A stretch of 64,000 nt of DNA from Sphingobacterium multivorum (GCF_039511225.1 NZ_CP154261.1:2108001-2172000); one strand, 5' to 3'. Shown: positions 9,083 to 20,098, counted from the first letter of the stretch. Notes: a model not told the origin generated them from the letters alone. Numbers and translations are program-made.

Positions 9083-10855
9083 ATGAATCGTTCTTTTTCT
9101 TTTAAAGCCCCCAAAACATTGTTTTATGGACTGCTCTTTCTATTCCCGGTATCCACACATGCACAAAAGATGAAATTATACGACCATACAACTCCTTTAG
9201 AACCTTATATCGTGCAATACGGGCACGATGTTGAGGCAATCAACTATTTCTATGGTCCGATGCCCAAAGGCTGGGGCAATCAACAGGCTGCAGCATCGCC
9301 CGAACAGCTGGCTCGTCTTCAACGTTTGGATAACGAATATTTGAACAAATTGGACAAATTTCCCTATGAAGAACTTGAAACATCTGGGCAGGTGGATTTT
9401 ATCTTACTGAAGCGCAAACTAAAAAGTGATCTCCTTGCACTGAAAGAACATGAGTCGAATTACAACAGGTTATCCCTGTATTTACCTTTTGCACAACGAA
9501 TATTTAAACTCGAAAAGGAACGTCGTCGAGGAAAACGTTTGGCGGGAGAAGATGTCGCGAAAGAGCTGACGCGGGTTGTCGATGAAATCGATCGATCGAT
9601 AACCGCTTTGCAAGAAAAGACCAATATTCCTGATGCAGATGTGAACTTTTTGGTTGGCCTATTAAATTCTTTGGATTTAAGGATAACAAGCACCTTCGAT
9701 TTCTATAATGGGTACGACCCTGAATTTACCTGGTGGGTACCCGCCATATTTCAACAGGTGAAAAGTAAATTGTCGGATTATAAGGAGAAATTAGCCGCAA
9801 AAAGCGACCGGAAAGTTTTTGATGATGGTAGCCAGATTGCGGGTGTGCCCATTGGCGAAAAAGAAATAAACCGAAGACTCAAAGCTGAAATGATCAGTTA
9901 TACAGCTGCCGATCTGCTAAAATTGGCTGATCAAGAGTTTAAATGGTGTGAAGCAGAGTTATTGAAAGCGAGTCGTGAAATGGGGTTTGGCGACGACTGG
10001 CGGGCAGCACAGGAGCAGGTTAAAAACTCCTACGTTCCAATTGGGAAACAGCCGGAACTCATCCTGAAATTGTATAACGATGCACAGCAGTTTATTCAAA
10101 AAAATAAACTCATGGATATTCCTGAACTGGCAGATGAAACTTGGGGAATGATCATGATGACCCCAGAACGTCAGCGTGTCAACCCTTTTTTTACGGGTGG
10201 TCGGGAAATTAGTATATCATATCCAACCAACACGATGGATCAACAGGCAAAATTGATGAGTATGCGTGGTAATAATCCTTATTTCTCCCGCGGTACTGTG
10301 CAGCATGAATTGGTCCCCGGTCATCATTTGCAATATTTTATGAATAGGCGCTACAAGCCTTATCGCGAGGAAGCGTTTAATACACCCTTTTGGACAGAAG
10401 GATGGACACTTTATTGGGAATTATTATTGTATAGTAAAGGATTTGCCAAAACTCCCGAAGAGCGTATAGGAATGTTATTTTGGCGTATGCACCGCTGTGC
10501 GCGAATAACCTTTAGTATTAAATTTCATTTGGGTGAATGGACGCCGCAGCAATGCATAGATTACTTGGTAAACAGGGTGGGATTTGAGTCTGCTAATGCC
10601 CATGGTGAAGTAAAGAGGTCTTTTGAAGGTTCATATGATCCCTTATACCAGTTGGCTTATCTGGTCGGCGGATTACAACTGATGCGGATCAAAGAGGAGG
10701 TGGTTGATCAGGGTAAAATGTCATTTGCTGATTTTCATGATCGTGTGATTAAAGAAAATTACCTGCCCATGGAAATGCTAAGAGCGATTATCAAAGGCGA
10801 GCAATTAAAACCAGACCATGAGACAAATTGGAAATTCTATCATTTTAACAACTAG
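9083..10855 (+). CDS. DUF885 family secreted putative metallopeptidase
   Basis: A 590-residue protein with a signal peptide (hydrophobic segment about 12-25, cleavage after THAQ) and the DUF885 signature HELVPGHHLQ (H408, E409, H414), followed by EGW about 30 residues later. The pattern resembles a gluzincin-type zinc site, HExxPGHxxQ. DUF885 members are described as zinc-dependent oligopeptidase-like proteins, mostly without a defined substrate. It sits between the hydroxyproline enzymes and an amino-acid permease, and the next gene starts within 6 bases of its stop, so a periplasmic role in releasing Hyp or Pro from peptides is plausible but inferred. Confidence 0.82.
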   Translation: MNRSFSFKAPKTLFYGLLFLFPVSTHAQKMKLYDHTTPLEPYIVQYGHDVEAINYFYGPMPKGWGNQQAAASPEQLARLQRLDNEYLNKLDKFPYEELETSGQVDFILLKRKLKSDLLALKEHESNYNRLSLYLPFAQRIFKLEKERRRGKRLAGEDVAKELTRVVDEIDRSITALQEKTNIPDADVNFLVGLLNSLDLRITSTFDFYNGYDPEFTWWVPAIFQQVKSKLSDYKEKLAAKSDRKVFDDGSQIAGVPIGEKEINRRLKAEMISYTAADLLKLADQEFKWCEAELLKASREMGFGDDWRAAQEQVKNSYVPIGKQPELILKLYNDAQQFIQKNKLMDIPELADETWGMIMMTPERQRVNPFFTGGREISISYPTNTMDQQAKLMSMRGNNPYFSRGTVQHELVPGHHLQYFMNRRYKPYREEAFNTPFWTEGWTLYWELLLYSKGFAKTPEERIGMLFWRMHRCARITFSIKFHLGEWTPQQCIDYLVNRVGFESANAHGEVKRSFEGSYDPLYQLAYLVGGLQLMRIKEEVVDQGKMSFADFHDRVIKENYLPMEMLRAIIKGEQLKPDHETNWKFYHFNN

Positions 10856-10861
10856 GTGTTT

Positions 10862-12286
10862 ATGAGTGAGTCAAAACAAACTTTTCAAAAGTCGCTGGGA
10901 TTGCTCGATGCAACGATGCTTGTTGTTGGAAGTATGATTGGTTCTGGAATTTTCATCGTTTCTGCAGATATCGCACGCAATACCGGTTCTGCGGGTTGGA
11001 TGATGATTGTCTGGCTAATCTGTGGATTTATGACTTTAACAGCTGCATTGAGTTATGGTGAACTCAGCGCGATGTTTCCCAAGGCCGGTGGCCAATATAT
11101 TTATCTTCGGGAGGCTTATGGTCCCGTATTGAGTTTTGTATTTGGCTGGACATTTTTTGCTGTGATACAAACCGCGACAATCGCCGCCGTCGGCGTTGCG
11201 TTCGCTAAATTCACTGCCTACCTTTTCCCCTTTATGGACGAAGATGTCTATCTGCTTGAATGGTCAGATTACCGCGTCTCGGCAGCACAGGTGCTGGCCA
11301 TTGCGGTCATTATGGTATTAACCTACATTAATTCAAGGGGTGTAAATAGCGGAAAGCGTGTGCAGACATCCATTACATTGATCAAAATTGGGAGCCTGTT
11401 GCTTTTGTTGCTCTTTGGCTTCCTGGCTTTGAAACATGAAGTTTGGGCTTTGAACTGGGACAATATTTCGCTTTGGTCCATGCGCCGCTTAAATGTGGAT
11501 GGAACCTACACATCTTATGATGGGTTTTCAGCAATGGGTGCTTTTTCTGCGGCTATGGTCGGAGCCCTCTTCAGTAGCGATTCTTGGCACTCATCCTCAG
11601 CTGTAGCGGGCGAAATTAAGAATCCGCAACGCAATATCGGATTGAGTCTGGCATTAGGGACTTTGCTGGTCACCGTCATCTATCTGTTGACCAATTTAAT
11701 GTATACGGGCATATTGCCTTTGGAAGCTATGGTCAACGCACCAAAGGATCGGGTAGCGATGAGTGTGGCACAAGAAGTATTCGGCCCTTTTGGGATCACG
11801 ATTATAGCCATTATGATCATGATTAGTACCTTCGGTTGCAATAATGGAATTATCCTGGCCGGTGCGAGGGTGTATTATTCCATGGCTAAAGATGGTTTGT
11901 TTTTTAAAAGGGCAGGCAAGCTGAATGCACATGCGGTACCCGCCTGGGCCCTCTGGATACAGTGTCTTGCTGCGTCAATATGGTGTTTGACCGGAAAATA
12001 TGGTGACTTATTGGATATGATTACCTGTGTGGTCGTGATCTTTTATGTCCTTGCGATTGCAGGTATTATTCGCCTCCGTATCACGCGTCCAGATTTGAAC
12101 AGACCCTATAAAGCATTTGGATATCCTTTTCTTCCCATTCTTTATATTCTGATGGGGCTAGCCTTTATCGGCTTGATGGTAATTTTTAAACCAAATTATA
12201 CCTGGCCAGGCATTATCATTGCACTATTGGGTATCCCGATCTATTATTTAATCAATCCTAAGCGAAGAAAATATGAAGTTTCTTAG
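10862..12286 (+). CDS. APC family amino acid permease
   Basis: A 474-residue inner-membrane transporter with about 12 TM helices. It opens with the APC signature [24 protein letters not shown] near residues 14-37 (MIGSGIF is the substrate-binding loop) and has the LAT-like segment [14 protein letters not shown] use the ATG at 10862 rather than the GTG two codons upstream. It overlaps the following peptidase gene by 14 bases. In this operon its likely cargo is hydroxyproline, proline or short Pro-containing products, moved from periplasm to cytosol; the cargo is inferred. Confidence 0.9.
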   Translation: MSESKQTFQKSLGLLDATMLVVGSMIGSGIFIVSADIARNTGSAGWMMIVWLICGFMTLTAALSYGELSAMFPKAGGQYIYLREAYGPVLSFVFGWTFFAVIQTATIAAVGVAFAKFTAYLFPFMDEDVYLLEWSDYRVSAAQVLAIAVIMVLTYINSRGVNSGKRVQTSITLIKIGSLLLLLLFGFLALKHEVWALNWDNISLWSMRRLNVDGTYTSYDGFSAMGAFSAAMVGALFSSDSWHSSSAVAGEIKNPQRNIGLSLALGTLLVTVIYLLTNLMYTGILPLEAMVNAPKDRVAMSVAQEVFGPFGITIIAIMIMISTFGCNNGIILAGARVYYSMAKDGLFFKRAGKLNAHAVPAWALWIQCLAASIWCLTGKYGDLLDMITCVVVIFYVLAIAGIIRLRITRPDLNRPYKAFGYPFLPILYILMGLAFIGLMVIFKPNYTWPGIIIALLGIPIYYLINPKRRKYEVS

Positions 12287-14504
12287 TACAGTGGTTTTGT
12301 TGTTGTCTGCACAGTTTCTGTTTGGTCAAGGAACTTTGGTAGATTATACCCGTGCACAAAACCTAAAAAAACAATTGACCAATAAAATCGAAAATCTACC
12401 GGGGCAGTTTTATTGGAATGATCGGGGGGACCTGTTTTGGTATGATCGAAATACGGCGCAGGGAAAAGAGTACATTTTGGTCAATCCCCAGGCAAAAACA
12501 AAAGAACCGCTGTTTGATCTAACGAAGGTATTTTCCTTGGTGGATGAAAAGCTGGAACGAAAAGTCGAAAATCGCGTTATTTCCAATGATCAGATAAAAT
12601 TGATGGATCAAGATCAAGTGTCGCTCGACATCGCGGGCTACTTTTGGATCTGGAACCGCCGTTCCTCGCAATTGAGCCAGGGCGCTGCAAGTGGAAGTAA
12701 AGAGCGCAATCCGCGATATTGGGGGCAGCGTGAACAAGGAAATACCTATCGGGAAGTTGAATCTCCAGATAAAATACATGTTGCTTTTATCCGCAACAAT
12801 AATGTTTTCTTAGCAAAGAAGGGAAACTTAAATCAGGCGCGACAAATTACGTTTGATGGTAATACGTCAAACTACTATAGCAATGATATTCAATGGGCAC
12901 CGGATAGCCGGAAATTGGCTACAGTAAAAACACAAAAAATAGAGATCAGACAACTGACGCTTATTGAATCTTCCCCTAAAGATCAATTACAGCCAAAGAT
13001 TCAGACACGAGATTATGTCAAACCTGGTGACGAATTAGCGCAAAAACTACCCGTTTTATATGATCTCGAAAAAGATAAACTGTGGGTATTTGATGCGGAG
13101 CTTATACCGAATCAATTTTATCTTTCGGAATTATCCTGGCGAGATGACAGTAGAGCATTTACCTTCGAGTATAACAAACGCGGGCATCAGGTCTATGGTG
13201 TCATGCAAATGGATGCCAATAGCGGTATGTCCAGTTATTTGATCCGAGAACAAAATAAGACCTTTATCGATTATAGCGGTAAGAAATATCGGGAGGATCT
13301 AGCCGATGGAAAGGAAATTGTGTGGGCTTCTGAGCGTGACGGATGGAACCACCTGTATCTTTATGATGGATCTACTGGAAAAGTGAAAAATCAAATCACA
13401 AAGGGAAATTGGGTGGTTCGGAAAGTTGTACATGTCGACGCTGACAAACGAACGGTCATTTTTGAAGGCAGTGGTATGAATGCAGAGGAAGATCCCTATT
13501 TGATCCATTATTATTCAATCGGTTTAGATGGAAAAGGCTTAAAACTGCTGACGGAAGAAAATGCAAATCATCAAGCTTTTTTCAATAAAGACTATTCCTT
13601 GTTTGTGGATACCTATTCCCGAGTTGATCAGCCGCCAATTTCAGTATTGCGCGAAAACCATGGTCGTCTTATCATGGAACTGGAGAAAACAAACAGCAGC
13701 TTGCTCGAAGCGGTAGGCTGGCGTGCTCCAGAAGTCTTTAAAGCCAAGGGACGGGATGGTGCAACGGATATCTGGGGTATTATTATTCGACCGACCAATT
13801 TTGATCCTGCAAAAAGTTATCCTGTCATCGAATATATTTACGCGGGACCGCATAGCTCTTTCGTGCCCAAATCATTCTACAGCAACCCGAGTGGGATGTA
13901 TGAATTGGCGGAATTGGGCTTTATCGTGGTGCAGATCGATGGAATGGGGACGTCAAATCGTTCAAAGGCTTTTCATGATATCTGTTGGAAAAATCTGAAA
14001 GATGCGGGCTTTCCCGATCGGATCGCCTGGATGCGGGCCGCTTCGAAACAATACAAATACATGGATATCGGTAGAGTAGGGATCTATGGAACGTCGGCTG
14101 GCGGTCAAAGCTCGACGGGCGCGCTGTTATTCCATCCGGAGTTTTACAAAGTTGGTGTTTCCTCCTGTGGTTGCCACGATAACCGAATGGATAAAATATG
14201 GTGGAACGAGCAATGGATGGGCTGGCCTGTAGGGCCTGAATATGCGGCCAGCTCCAATATTGAAAATGCAGCTAAGCTGGAAGGAAATCTTTTGTTGATT
14301 GTTGGAGAACTGGATGATAATGTGGATCCTTCATCCACTTTCCAATTGGTTGATGCTTTGATCAAAGCGCGTAAGAACCATGATTTTATTATGGTTCCTG
14401 GGATGGGACATTCTTCTGGGGGAGATTATGGTGAACGAAAAAGGAGGGACTATTTTGTTAAACATCTACTTGGCGTAGACCCGCCTGTATGGAGTCAGTA
14501 TTGA
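12273..14504 (+). CDS. S9 family secreted serine peptidase, DPP IV-like
   Basis: A 743-residue protein with a short signal peptide (cleavage after FLFGQ), an N-terminal beta-propeller of DPPIV_N type (about 60-460), and an alpha/beta-hydrolase peptidase domain. The catalytic triad reads S608 (GTSAGG), D681 (ELDDNV) and H713 (GMGHSS), with normal DPP IV spacing. The nucleophile elbow is GTSAGG instead of the usual GWSYGG, and I do not find the YEEE substrate-anchoring motif of true DPP IV, so its specificity may differ. It overlaps the permease gene by 14 bases and is the last gene of the operon. Periplasmic cleavage of Pro/Hyp-containing peptides is the likely role. Confidence 0.9.
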   Translation: MKFLSTVVLLLSAQFLFGQGTLVDYTRAQNLKKQLTNKIENLPGQFYWNDRGDLFWYDRNTAQGKEYILVNPQAKTKEPLFDLTKVFSLVDEKLERKVENRVISNDQIKLMDQDQVSLDIAGYFWIWNRRSSQLSQGAASGSKERNPRYWGQREQGNTYREVESPDKIHVAFIRNNNVFLAKKGNLNQARQITFDGNTSNYYSNDIQWAPDSRKLATVKTQKIEIRQLTLIESSPKDQLQPKIQTRDYVKPGDELAQKLPVLYDLEKDKLWVFDAELIPNQFYLSELSWRDDSRAFTFEYNKRGHQVYGVMQMDANSGMSSYLIREQNKTFIDYSGKKYREDLADGKEIVWASERDGWNHLYLYDGSTGKVKNQITKGNWVVRKVVHVDADKRTVIFEGSGMNAEEDPYLIHYYSIGLDGKGLKLLTEENANHQAFFNKDYSLFVDTYSRVDQPPISVLRENHGRLIMELEKTNSSLLEAVGWRAPEVFKAKGRDGATDIWGIIIRPTNFDPAKSYPVIEYIYAGPHSSFVPKSFYSNPSGMYELAELGFIVVQIDGMGTSNRSKAFHDICWKNLKDAGFPDRIAWMRAASKQYKYMDIGRVGIYGTSAGGQSSTGALLFHPEFYKVGVSSCGCHDNRMDKIWWNEQWMGWPVGPEYAASSNIENAAKLEGNLLLIVGELDDNVDPSSTFQLVDALIKARKNHDFIMVPGMGHSSGGDYGERKRRDYFVKHLLGVDPPVWSQY

Positions 14505-14517
14505 TCGTTAGTAGGCT

Positions 14518-14547
14518 AATGATCCTGTAATGAATGATCCTGTAATG
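14518..14547. repeat. 15-bp exact tandem duplication
   Basis: AATGATCCTGTAATG occurs twice back to back at 14518-14532 and 14533-14547, just past the peptidase stop in the convergent gap. It looks like a slippage duplication; no function is evident. Confidence 0.7.
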
Positions 14548-14699
14548 TGGGTTTATTGCCTATTTTTTCTGAAAGTACCTGATCTTATTGGACAGAAGGA
14601 ACCTTCAGTTTGCTTTCATCGCTTTTGGTGTTTGCGAAGTCATGAAGGGTCCAATTGGGAATACTTATGAAGCGATAAGAGTGGTTCAATAAATACAAT

Positions 14700-14728
14700 G
14701 CCCCAGAAAGTGACTTACTTTCCGGGGC
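14700..14728. terminator. Hairpin in convergent gap, probably bidirectional terminator
   Basis: GCCCCAGAAAGT (14700-14711) pairs with ACTTTCCGGGGC (14717-14728) with one mismatch and a 5-base loop. It lies between the converging S9 and M1 peptidase genes, with moderately T-rich sequence on either side, so it can end transcription in both directions. Confidence 0.6.
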
Positions 14729-14765
14729 GTTGCATTTATTTTATGTCTGTAACCTTGAATCCGTT

Positions 14766-16439
14766 TTATTCGACCAATACGCCAACATAATAGTTGAACG
14801 TATCGATATCAATATTATCTTTCGTTAAACCGGCTATTTTAATCGGTCTGAAATGCTGATCCAATTGGATAAGTTCTCTTTTTTGACCTTTTATCCCGAT
14901 ATGTATCGGCATATGAAAGCCTTTGACTTCACTGATCCAGCGGCCCAAGACTCTCCCTGAAGGATCTTGTTTGATTTCAAGTGTAGGTATAGCGGCATGC
15001 TGTACATACTGTTCAAATACTTTTAACAGGTCTAAACCGGATTGCTGGGTCACGTAGTTGACAATATCATTATAATCGACTTGCTGATGATAAAATGTGC
15101 TGTTTAATCCCCGGAGAATATTTCGCCATTTTTCATCGTTGTCAATCATTGTACGGATCATGTTGAGCATGACACCGCCTTTGGGATACATATCGCCAGA
15201 TCCTTCTTTATTGACGTGGTAGGGACCCTGTATGGGGCTGTCATTTTGGATTCCAGTTCGGATACCATGCGCGTAAGCCTGGCTGGCTTCTTTGCCATAG
15301 AAATAGTCGATAAATAAACCTTCAGAATAATTCGTGAAGCTTTCGTGGATCCACATATCGGCCAGATCGGCCGAGGTAATATTGTTGCCAAACCATTCGT
15401 GGCCAGATTCGTGGACCACAATAAAATCCCATTTATGTCCCCAGCCAGTTCCCGACGCATCGCCGCCGCGATAGCCATTTTGGTAATGGTTTCCATAAGC
15501 GATGGCACTCTGGTGTTCCATGCCTGTATGGTAGGTTTCAACGAGTTTATAGCCATCTTCATAGAACGGATATGGACCAAACCAATGTTCAAAAGCCTCT
15601 AAGGTCTGATTGGCATTTTTTTGAAGATGGGCTTTCTTTTCTGCTGTATCATTTTCGCGCAAGATATAGTAATCAACATCCAAAGGCCCTTTTTCACCCT
15701 TATATTTTTCCTTAAAATGAACATAATCGCCAATATTGATGGCGACATTGTAGTTGTTGATCGGATTGGAGACTTTCCAATGGTACTTGGTATAGCCATC
15801 CTTCATTTTTTCTACTTTGACCAGGCGGCCATTGGACACATTCATCACCTCCTTGGGAACGGCAATGGAAATGAGCATACTGTCCACTTCATCGGATTGA
15901 TGATCTTTGTTTGGCCACCATACACTCGCACCCATACCCTGGCAGGCGGTGGCTACCCAAGGCTTGCCCTTGCTGTCTTTTTTCCAGTCAAAGCCACCAT
16001 CCCAGGGCGCTTTAACAGCCTCTGTCGGATGACCTTCATAAAACACGGTAAATTCATCCTGTGTTCCTTTCTTGATCGCAGTAGGGAATTCGACAAAGAC
16101 AGCGTTGTGTTCTCTGGTAAAGGAAAGTTCTTCCCCTTTATAAATGACTTTATTGACTTTAAGATTTGCAAAAAGATCAAATTGCAGGCGGTTAAAATCA
16201 GTCGTGGCCTTGAAACGGAAAAGGTTTGAACCTGAAATATATTTATTGTCTATATCCACCTTAACATCCAGATGATAGTATTGGATGTCGTAGCAGGTGC
16301 GTAGTGGTGTTAGGTATCCGCGCAGTGAATCCGCTCTGGTGAATTCATTTTTTTCTTTCATCAGCTGCGCTGCCGATTGCTGTATACCTGCGCTCAATAG
16401 ACCGCAGGTACCCAATGCATATAATAGTATTCTTTTCAT
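14766..16439 (-). CDS. M1 family zinc metallopeptidase (aminopeptidase N-like), secreted
   Basis: A 557-residue protein with a signal peptide (hydrophobic 3-18, cleavage near QSAAQ). The gluzincin site is complete: HESGH at 343-347 (zinc ligands H343 and H347, base E344) and E366 as the third ligand in MWIHESFTNYSEGL. The exopeptidase motif GxMEN appears as GMEHQ (306-310). It is shorter than aminopeptidase N (about 870) because the C-terminal helical domain is mostly absent, which is common among Bacteroidota M1 proteins. It is transcribed after the DPP IV gene with a 22-base gap. It probably removes N-terminal residues from peptides in the periplasm. Confidence 0.92.
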   Translation of the reverse strand: MKRILLYALGTCGLLSAGIQQSAAQLMKEKNEFTRADSLRGYLTPLRTCYDIQYYHLDVKVDIDNKYISGSNLFRFKATTDFNRLQFDLFANLKVNKVIYKGEELSFTREHNAVFVEFPTAIKKGTQDEFTVFYEGHPTEAVKAPWDGGFDWKKDSKGKPWVATACQGMGASVWWPNKDHQSDEVDSMLISIAVPKEVMNVSNGRLVKVEKMKDGYTKYHWKVSNPINNYNVAINIGDYVHFKEKYKGEKGPLDVDYYILRENDTAEKKAHLQKNANQTLEAFEHWFGPYPFYEDGYKLVETYHTGMEHQSAIAYGNHYQNGYRGGDASGTGWGHKWDFIVVHESGHEWFGNNITSADLADMWIHESFTNYSEGLFIDYFYGKEASQAYAHGIRTGIQNDSPIQGPYHVNKEGSGDMYPKGGVMLNMIRTMIDNDEKWRNILRGLNSTFYHQQVDYNDIVNYVTQQSGLDLLKVFEQYVQHAAIPTLEIKQDPSGRVLGRWISEVKGFHMPIHIGIKGQKRELIQLDQHFRPIKIAGLTKDNIDIDTFNYYVGVLVE

Positions 16440-16461
16440 TTTTTGATAAAAATTATTCAGT

Positions 16462-18636
16462 CTATCTTCCTCCCGGAGGGCAATGTAATTTGAGATAGTT
16501 TGTAAATAATGTCCTTAAATGCTCATGTGTGCCCTGTCCCTCGCTAATGGAATGGCTGCGGTTCGGATAAGACATCAACTGGAACTGCACGTTATTTTTG
16601 ATCAGCTCATTGATCAGGACTTCTGCATTTTGATAGTGCACATTGTCGTCGCCGGTTCCATGGATGTAGAGTAGGTTGCCTTTGATATTTTTTGCATATT
16701 TCAGTGGCGAGCCGTTTTCAAAATCTGCCAGGTTTTCTTGTGGGAGCCCCATGTAGCGTTCCTGATATACATTGTCGTAAAGTAACTGATTGGCTACCGC
16801 GGCAATGGCAATACCGGTTTTATAGATCTGCGGATATTGCCCAAGCAGATTAAGCGTGCTTGATCCGCCACCGCTCCAGCCCCAAACGGCCACGCGTGAA
16901 TTGTCGACAAACGGCCATTTCAGTATTTCTTGCGTTGCTAGAGCCTGGTCGCGAATATTGAGCTTTCCGATATTGCGGTAGATGCTTTTTCGCCAAGAAC
17001 TGCCTTTAGGAGCAGGCGTTCCGCGATTATCCAACGAAATATAAATGTAACCGTCCTGCGCCATATTTCCCTTATAGAGACTGTTGTAACCTGCTCCAAA
17101 ATTGTCTATGACAGTTTGTGATGCGGGTTCGCCGTAGACCATAAAGACAACAGGATACTTTTTATTGGGATCAAAATCCAGGGGCTTTACCATCCAACCA
17201 TCTAATTCAATACCGTCGGTAGTTTTAACTTTAAAAAACTCCGCAATGCCGTCGCTGACTTTCTTTTCACGTTTCAGTTCAAAGTCTACGCGTATTTTGT
17301 GAGTCGGTAATTCAATAACGGCATTGTGCTGTAATGTTGTCCGGTTGCTAAAGTTGAAGATGGCAATTTTACCGTCTTTTGAAATATCATAATCGCAGGT
17401 TCCCTCATAGGAGGCTGGAGTCAGTCGTTTTGGAACGCCGCCTTTTGTAGACACACTATAGAGGTATTTTTGTGTCGCATTGCTTGGAGAGGCTGTAAAA
17501 TAAATAGTTTCATTTTTCGGATCGAAAAAATCAAGGTTGATCATATCATAATCGGCTTTCATGATCAGTTTTTCATTGCCCGCTAGATCGATCTGGTAAA
17601 TTTTTCGCCAACCGTCTTTTTCGGATACCCAGATGAAGGCCTTTCCACCTTGAACCCAGTCCCATCCGGAAGGATCGTTGTTGTTCCACCGTGCTTTGAT
17701 ATCAATCCACGAGTCGCTTTGTTCCTGATGTATGTTTTGCGCTTTATTATTGGAAAGCGCAACAGTATAAATCTTGCTCTGATTCTGTTTTCTATTGAGC
17801 TGTTCCAAAATAAGTTGTTTGCTATCAAGGCACCATTCCATACGGGGGATATAATGCTGGTTGGGATCTCCGGGGATATTGATCTTTGTGCTCTTTTCAT
17901 TTGCAAGTTCATAAGTCCATATGGAGCAGGCACTCGGTGATTGTCCCACTTTAGGATACTCCACAGGAATGGTGTAGGAGTAGAGGCTATCGGTATTGTT
18001 GATCATCAAGAAATTGCGAATGTTGCGGGCATCCAGTTTCCAATAAGCAATGGAAGCACCATCCGGCGACCAGCGGAAACCATCTTTACAGCCAAATTCT
18101 TCTTCGTATACCCAGTCGAAAGTACCATTGATTAAGCGGTCCGTACCATCGTTAGTAACCGAAACAATGCTGCCATTCGCGAGATCCTCGAGGTAAATAT
18201 TATGGTCAGCTTTGTTCACGTAAGCTACTTTATCTGCTTGCGGGTTAAACTTCGCAAACATCAGTTGCGAGGCTGGGAATTTCTTGCCTAGTTGCTGCAA
18301 TTGATTGGTCTTCTTGTTGTAAACCCAATAATCACCGCGCGTATTCTCTCGCCATACTCTTTTGCTATTGGTATAGATCAAAATAAGCTCCTTATTTTTG
18401 GAGATGGAAAAATTTTCGACCTTTAAGGCCGCCGTCGCGCCTTTTGGAATAAGTAATTGCTGCGAAAGGAAGACTGTCCGCATGCCATTTATCGGATTTA
18501 CCGTTTCTATTCCCTTGTCGGAAAATTCATAATACTGGTCACCATGATCTGTCCACAATCGCTGTGCAACAAGTAAATTTGGCGCATAAAAAACCAGTAT
18601 AAGGATAATAAAGATTAACTGTTTAATTCTGTTCAT
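16462..18636 (-). CDS. Dipeptidyl peptidase IV (S9B)
   Basis: A 724-residue secreted peptidase: signal peptide (about 6-24, cleavage after LLVAQ), DPPIV_N beta-propeller (about 80-450) and a C-terminal catalytic domain. The DPP IV double-Glu motif is present as DWVYEEEFG, which binds the free N-terminus of the substrate. The triad is S588 (GWSGGG), D663 (GTGDDNV) and H695 (NRSHSI), with spacing as in DPP IV. It cleaves X-Pro or X-Ala dipeptides from peptide N-termini. It sits between aminopeptidase P and the M1 peptidase on the minus strand, so three enzymes suited to Pro-rich peptides are encoded together. Confidence 0.95.
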   Translation of the reverse strand: MNRIKQLIFIILILVFYAPNLLVAQRLWTDHGDQYYEFSDKGIETVNPINGMRTVFLSQQLLIPKGATAALKVENFSISKNKELILIYTNSKRVWRENTRGDYWVYNKKTNQLQQLGKKFPASQLMFAKFNPQADKVAYVNKADHNIYLEDLANGSIVSVTNDGTDRLINGTFDWVYEEEFGCKDGFRWSPDGASIAYWKLDARNIRNFLMINNTDSLYSYTIPVEYPKVGQSPSACSIWTYELANEKSTKINIPGDPNQHYIPRMEWCLDSKQLILEQLNRKQNQSKIYTVALSNNKAQNIHQEQSDSWIDIKARWNNNDPSGWDWVQGGKAFIWVSEKDGWRKIYQIDLAGNEKLIMKADYDMINLDFFDPKNETIYFTASPSNATQKYLYSVSTKGGVPKRLTPASYEGTCDYDISKDGKIAIFNFSNRTTLQHNAVIELPTHKIRVDFELKREKKVSDGIAEFFKVKTTDGIELDGWMVKPLDFDPNKKYPVVFMVYGEPASQTVIDNFGAGYNSLYKGNMAQDGYIYISLDNRGTPAPKGSSWRKSIYRNIGKLNIRDQALATQEILKWPFVDNSRVAVWGWSGGGSSTLNLLGQYPQIYKTGIAIAAVANQLLYDNVYQERYMGLPQENLADFENGSPLKYAKNIKGNLLYIHGTGDDNVHYQNAEVLINELIKNNVQFQLMSYPNRSHSISEGQGTHEHLRTLFTNYLKLHCPPGGR

Positions 18637-18709
18637 TTGTTTATCTGTTTTTTTTAAGAATCCCCAAAAAAGATTTCAGTTCACTTTCAAGGTTTTATCA
18701 CGAGTTTAT

Positions 18710-20098
18710 TTAGTCAATTGGATTGTCTTTAAGCTGATAGATTTCCTGGATTTCACGTTCAAGGTATTGTCCGAGACGTCGGTATCCATTCTGCTCGATC
18801 AAGTAATTGTCTTCAATACGAACCCCACCAAAATCAAGGTGTTTATTTAAGAAATCATAGTTGATAAATTCTTTGTGTAAATTTTGTTGCTCCCAAAGCT
18901 GCGTTAGTTCTGGAATAATATAGATGCCGGGTTCAACGGTTAGCACATTGCCGACTTCCAGTTTCTTACCGAGCCGCAGCGATTTAATGCCAAAAGTTTG
19001 GGTATCCTTTGGTTCTGCTTCGGTATAACCAACATATTGCTCGCCGAGATCTTCCATATCATGTACATCGAGGCCGAGCATATGGCCGAGTCCACATTGG
19101 AAGAAAAGTGCATGGGCATGGTTCGCGACAGCATCTTGCGTATTCCCTTTCATAAATCCTGTTTGTATAAGTCCGTCTACAAGCGCTTCACAAGCTTTTA
19201 AATGAATTTCTTTAAAGTGGATTCCGGCAGTCAGGAGCTGCTCTGCCGTTTTAAATGCATGTAAAACGATCTGGTATATTTCCTCTTGTAACGAAGTGAA
19301 ACGTTTTCCTACAGGAAAGGTTCTGGTCAAGTCTGACGCATAGCCCATAGCGGTTTCGACACCCGAATCATTGAGCAGCAGATCACCTGCATAAAGTTGG
19401 TGAAATTGCATATGATTGTGTAGGATTTCACCCCGTTTTGTTACTATCGGTGGATAGGAGAAGGAGGTACCCTGATCTTGCGCAAAATGCTGCATGGCAT
19501 TACTGATCTGATATTCGTAACAGTTGGGTTTTGTCATACGCATAGCGATACGATGCATCTCAACGGCAATATCTACCGCTTTCTCCAGTTCGAGGATTTC
19601 TTCTGCCGATTTAATGCTTCTTTGTGCGACGACTGCTTTAATCAAAGTCACAGAGGGGGTAAGCTGATTTGCAGTACGGCCGGTTAGCTGCTCTAGTAAT
19701 AATTTATTATGCGACTGATAAGGAGGAAGATAGTGAATATCCTCCTGTTTTCCTTTGCTTAGATAGCCGAAGAGTTGATTGAAAGGCAGAATCTTGCTGA
19801 TACCCGAAAGGTCGGCCTTTTCAGCTAAAGTCTGCTGTTGACCCATCCAAACAATATCGTCGATTGTCATTTCGTCGCCAAATAATATGGTCTCGTTTTT
19901 TTCAGCATCCAATACAGCCGCCAAACGTGGACTTTTGATACCGATATAATATAAAAAGCTGCTGTCTTGACGAAATGGATAGGTATTGTGCTCAAAATTG
20001 ATCGGATTTTCAATGTTACCTAGCAATAGAATTTTGCCAGTTGTGATCTTTGATAATAGATTATTTCGGCGTTTAAGATATATTTCTTTTTTGAACAT
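18710..20098 (-). CDS. Xaa-Pro aminopeptidase (aminopeptidase P, M24B)
   Basis: A 462-residue cytosolic enzyme with no signal peptide. It has an N-terminal AMP_N domain (about 1-130) and a pita-bread M24 domain. All five metal ligands can be read: D244 and D256 (LLNDSG, YASDLT), H339 (GLGHML), E389 (VEPGIY) and E429 (GVRIED). It removes the N-terminal residue from peptides with proline at position two, the complement of periplasmic DPP IV. It is the first gene of a minus-strand set with DPP IV and M1. The ATG at 20098 is the first good start. Confidence 0.94.
   Translation of the reverse strand: MFKKEIYLKRRNNLLSKITTGKILLLGNIENPINFEHNTYPFRQDSSFLYYIGIKSPRLAAVLDAEKNETILFGDEMTIDDIVWMGQQQTLAEKADLSGISKILPFNQLFGYLSKGKQEDIHYLPPYQSHNKLLLEQLTGRTANQLTPSVTLIKAVVAQRSIKSAEEILELEKAVDIAVEMHRIAMRMTKPNCYEYQISNAMQHFAQDQGTSFSYPPIVTKRGEILHNHMQFHQLYAGDLLLNDSGVETAMGYASDLTRTFPVGKRFTSLQEEIYQIVLHAFKTAEQLLTAGIHFKEIHLKACEALVDGLIQTGFMKGNTQDAVANHAHALFFQCGLGHMLGLDVHDMEDLGEQYVGYTEAEPKDTQTFGIKSLRLGKKLEVGNVLTVEPGIYIIPELTQLWEQQNLHKEFINYDFLNKHLDFGGVRIEDNYLIEQNGYRRLGQYLEREIQEIYQLKDNPID

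Noticed and set aside
15621..16229. A 202-codon plus-strand frame opposite the M1 peptidase gene
   Set aside because: It is entirely antisense to a gene with intact catalytic motifs, has no recognisable domain, and its composition is that of a complement frame.
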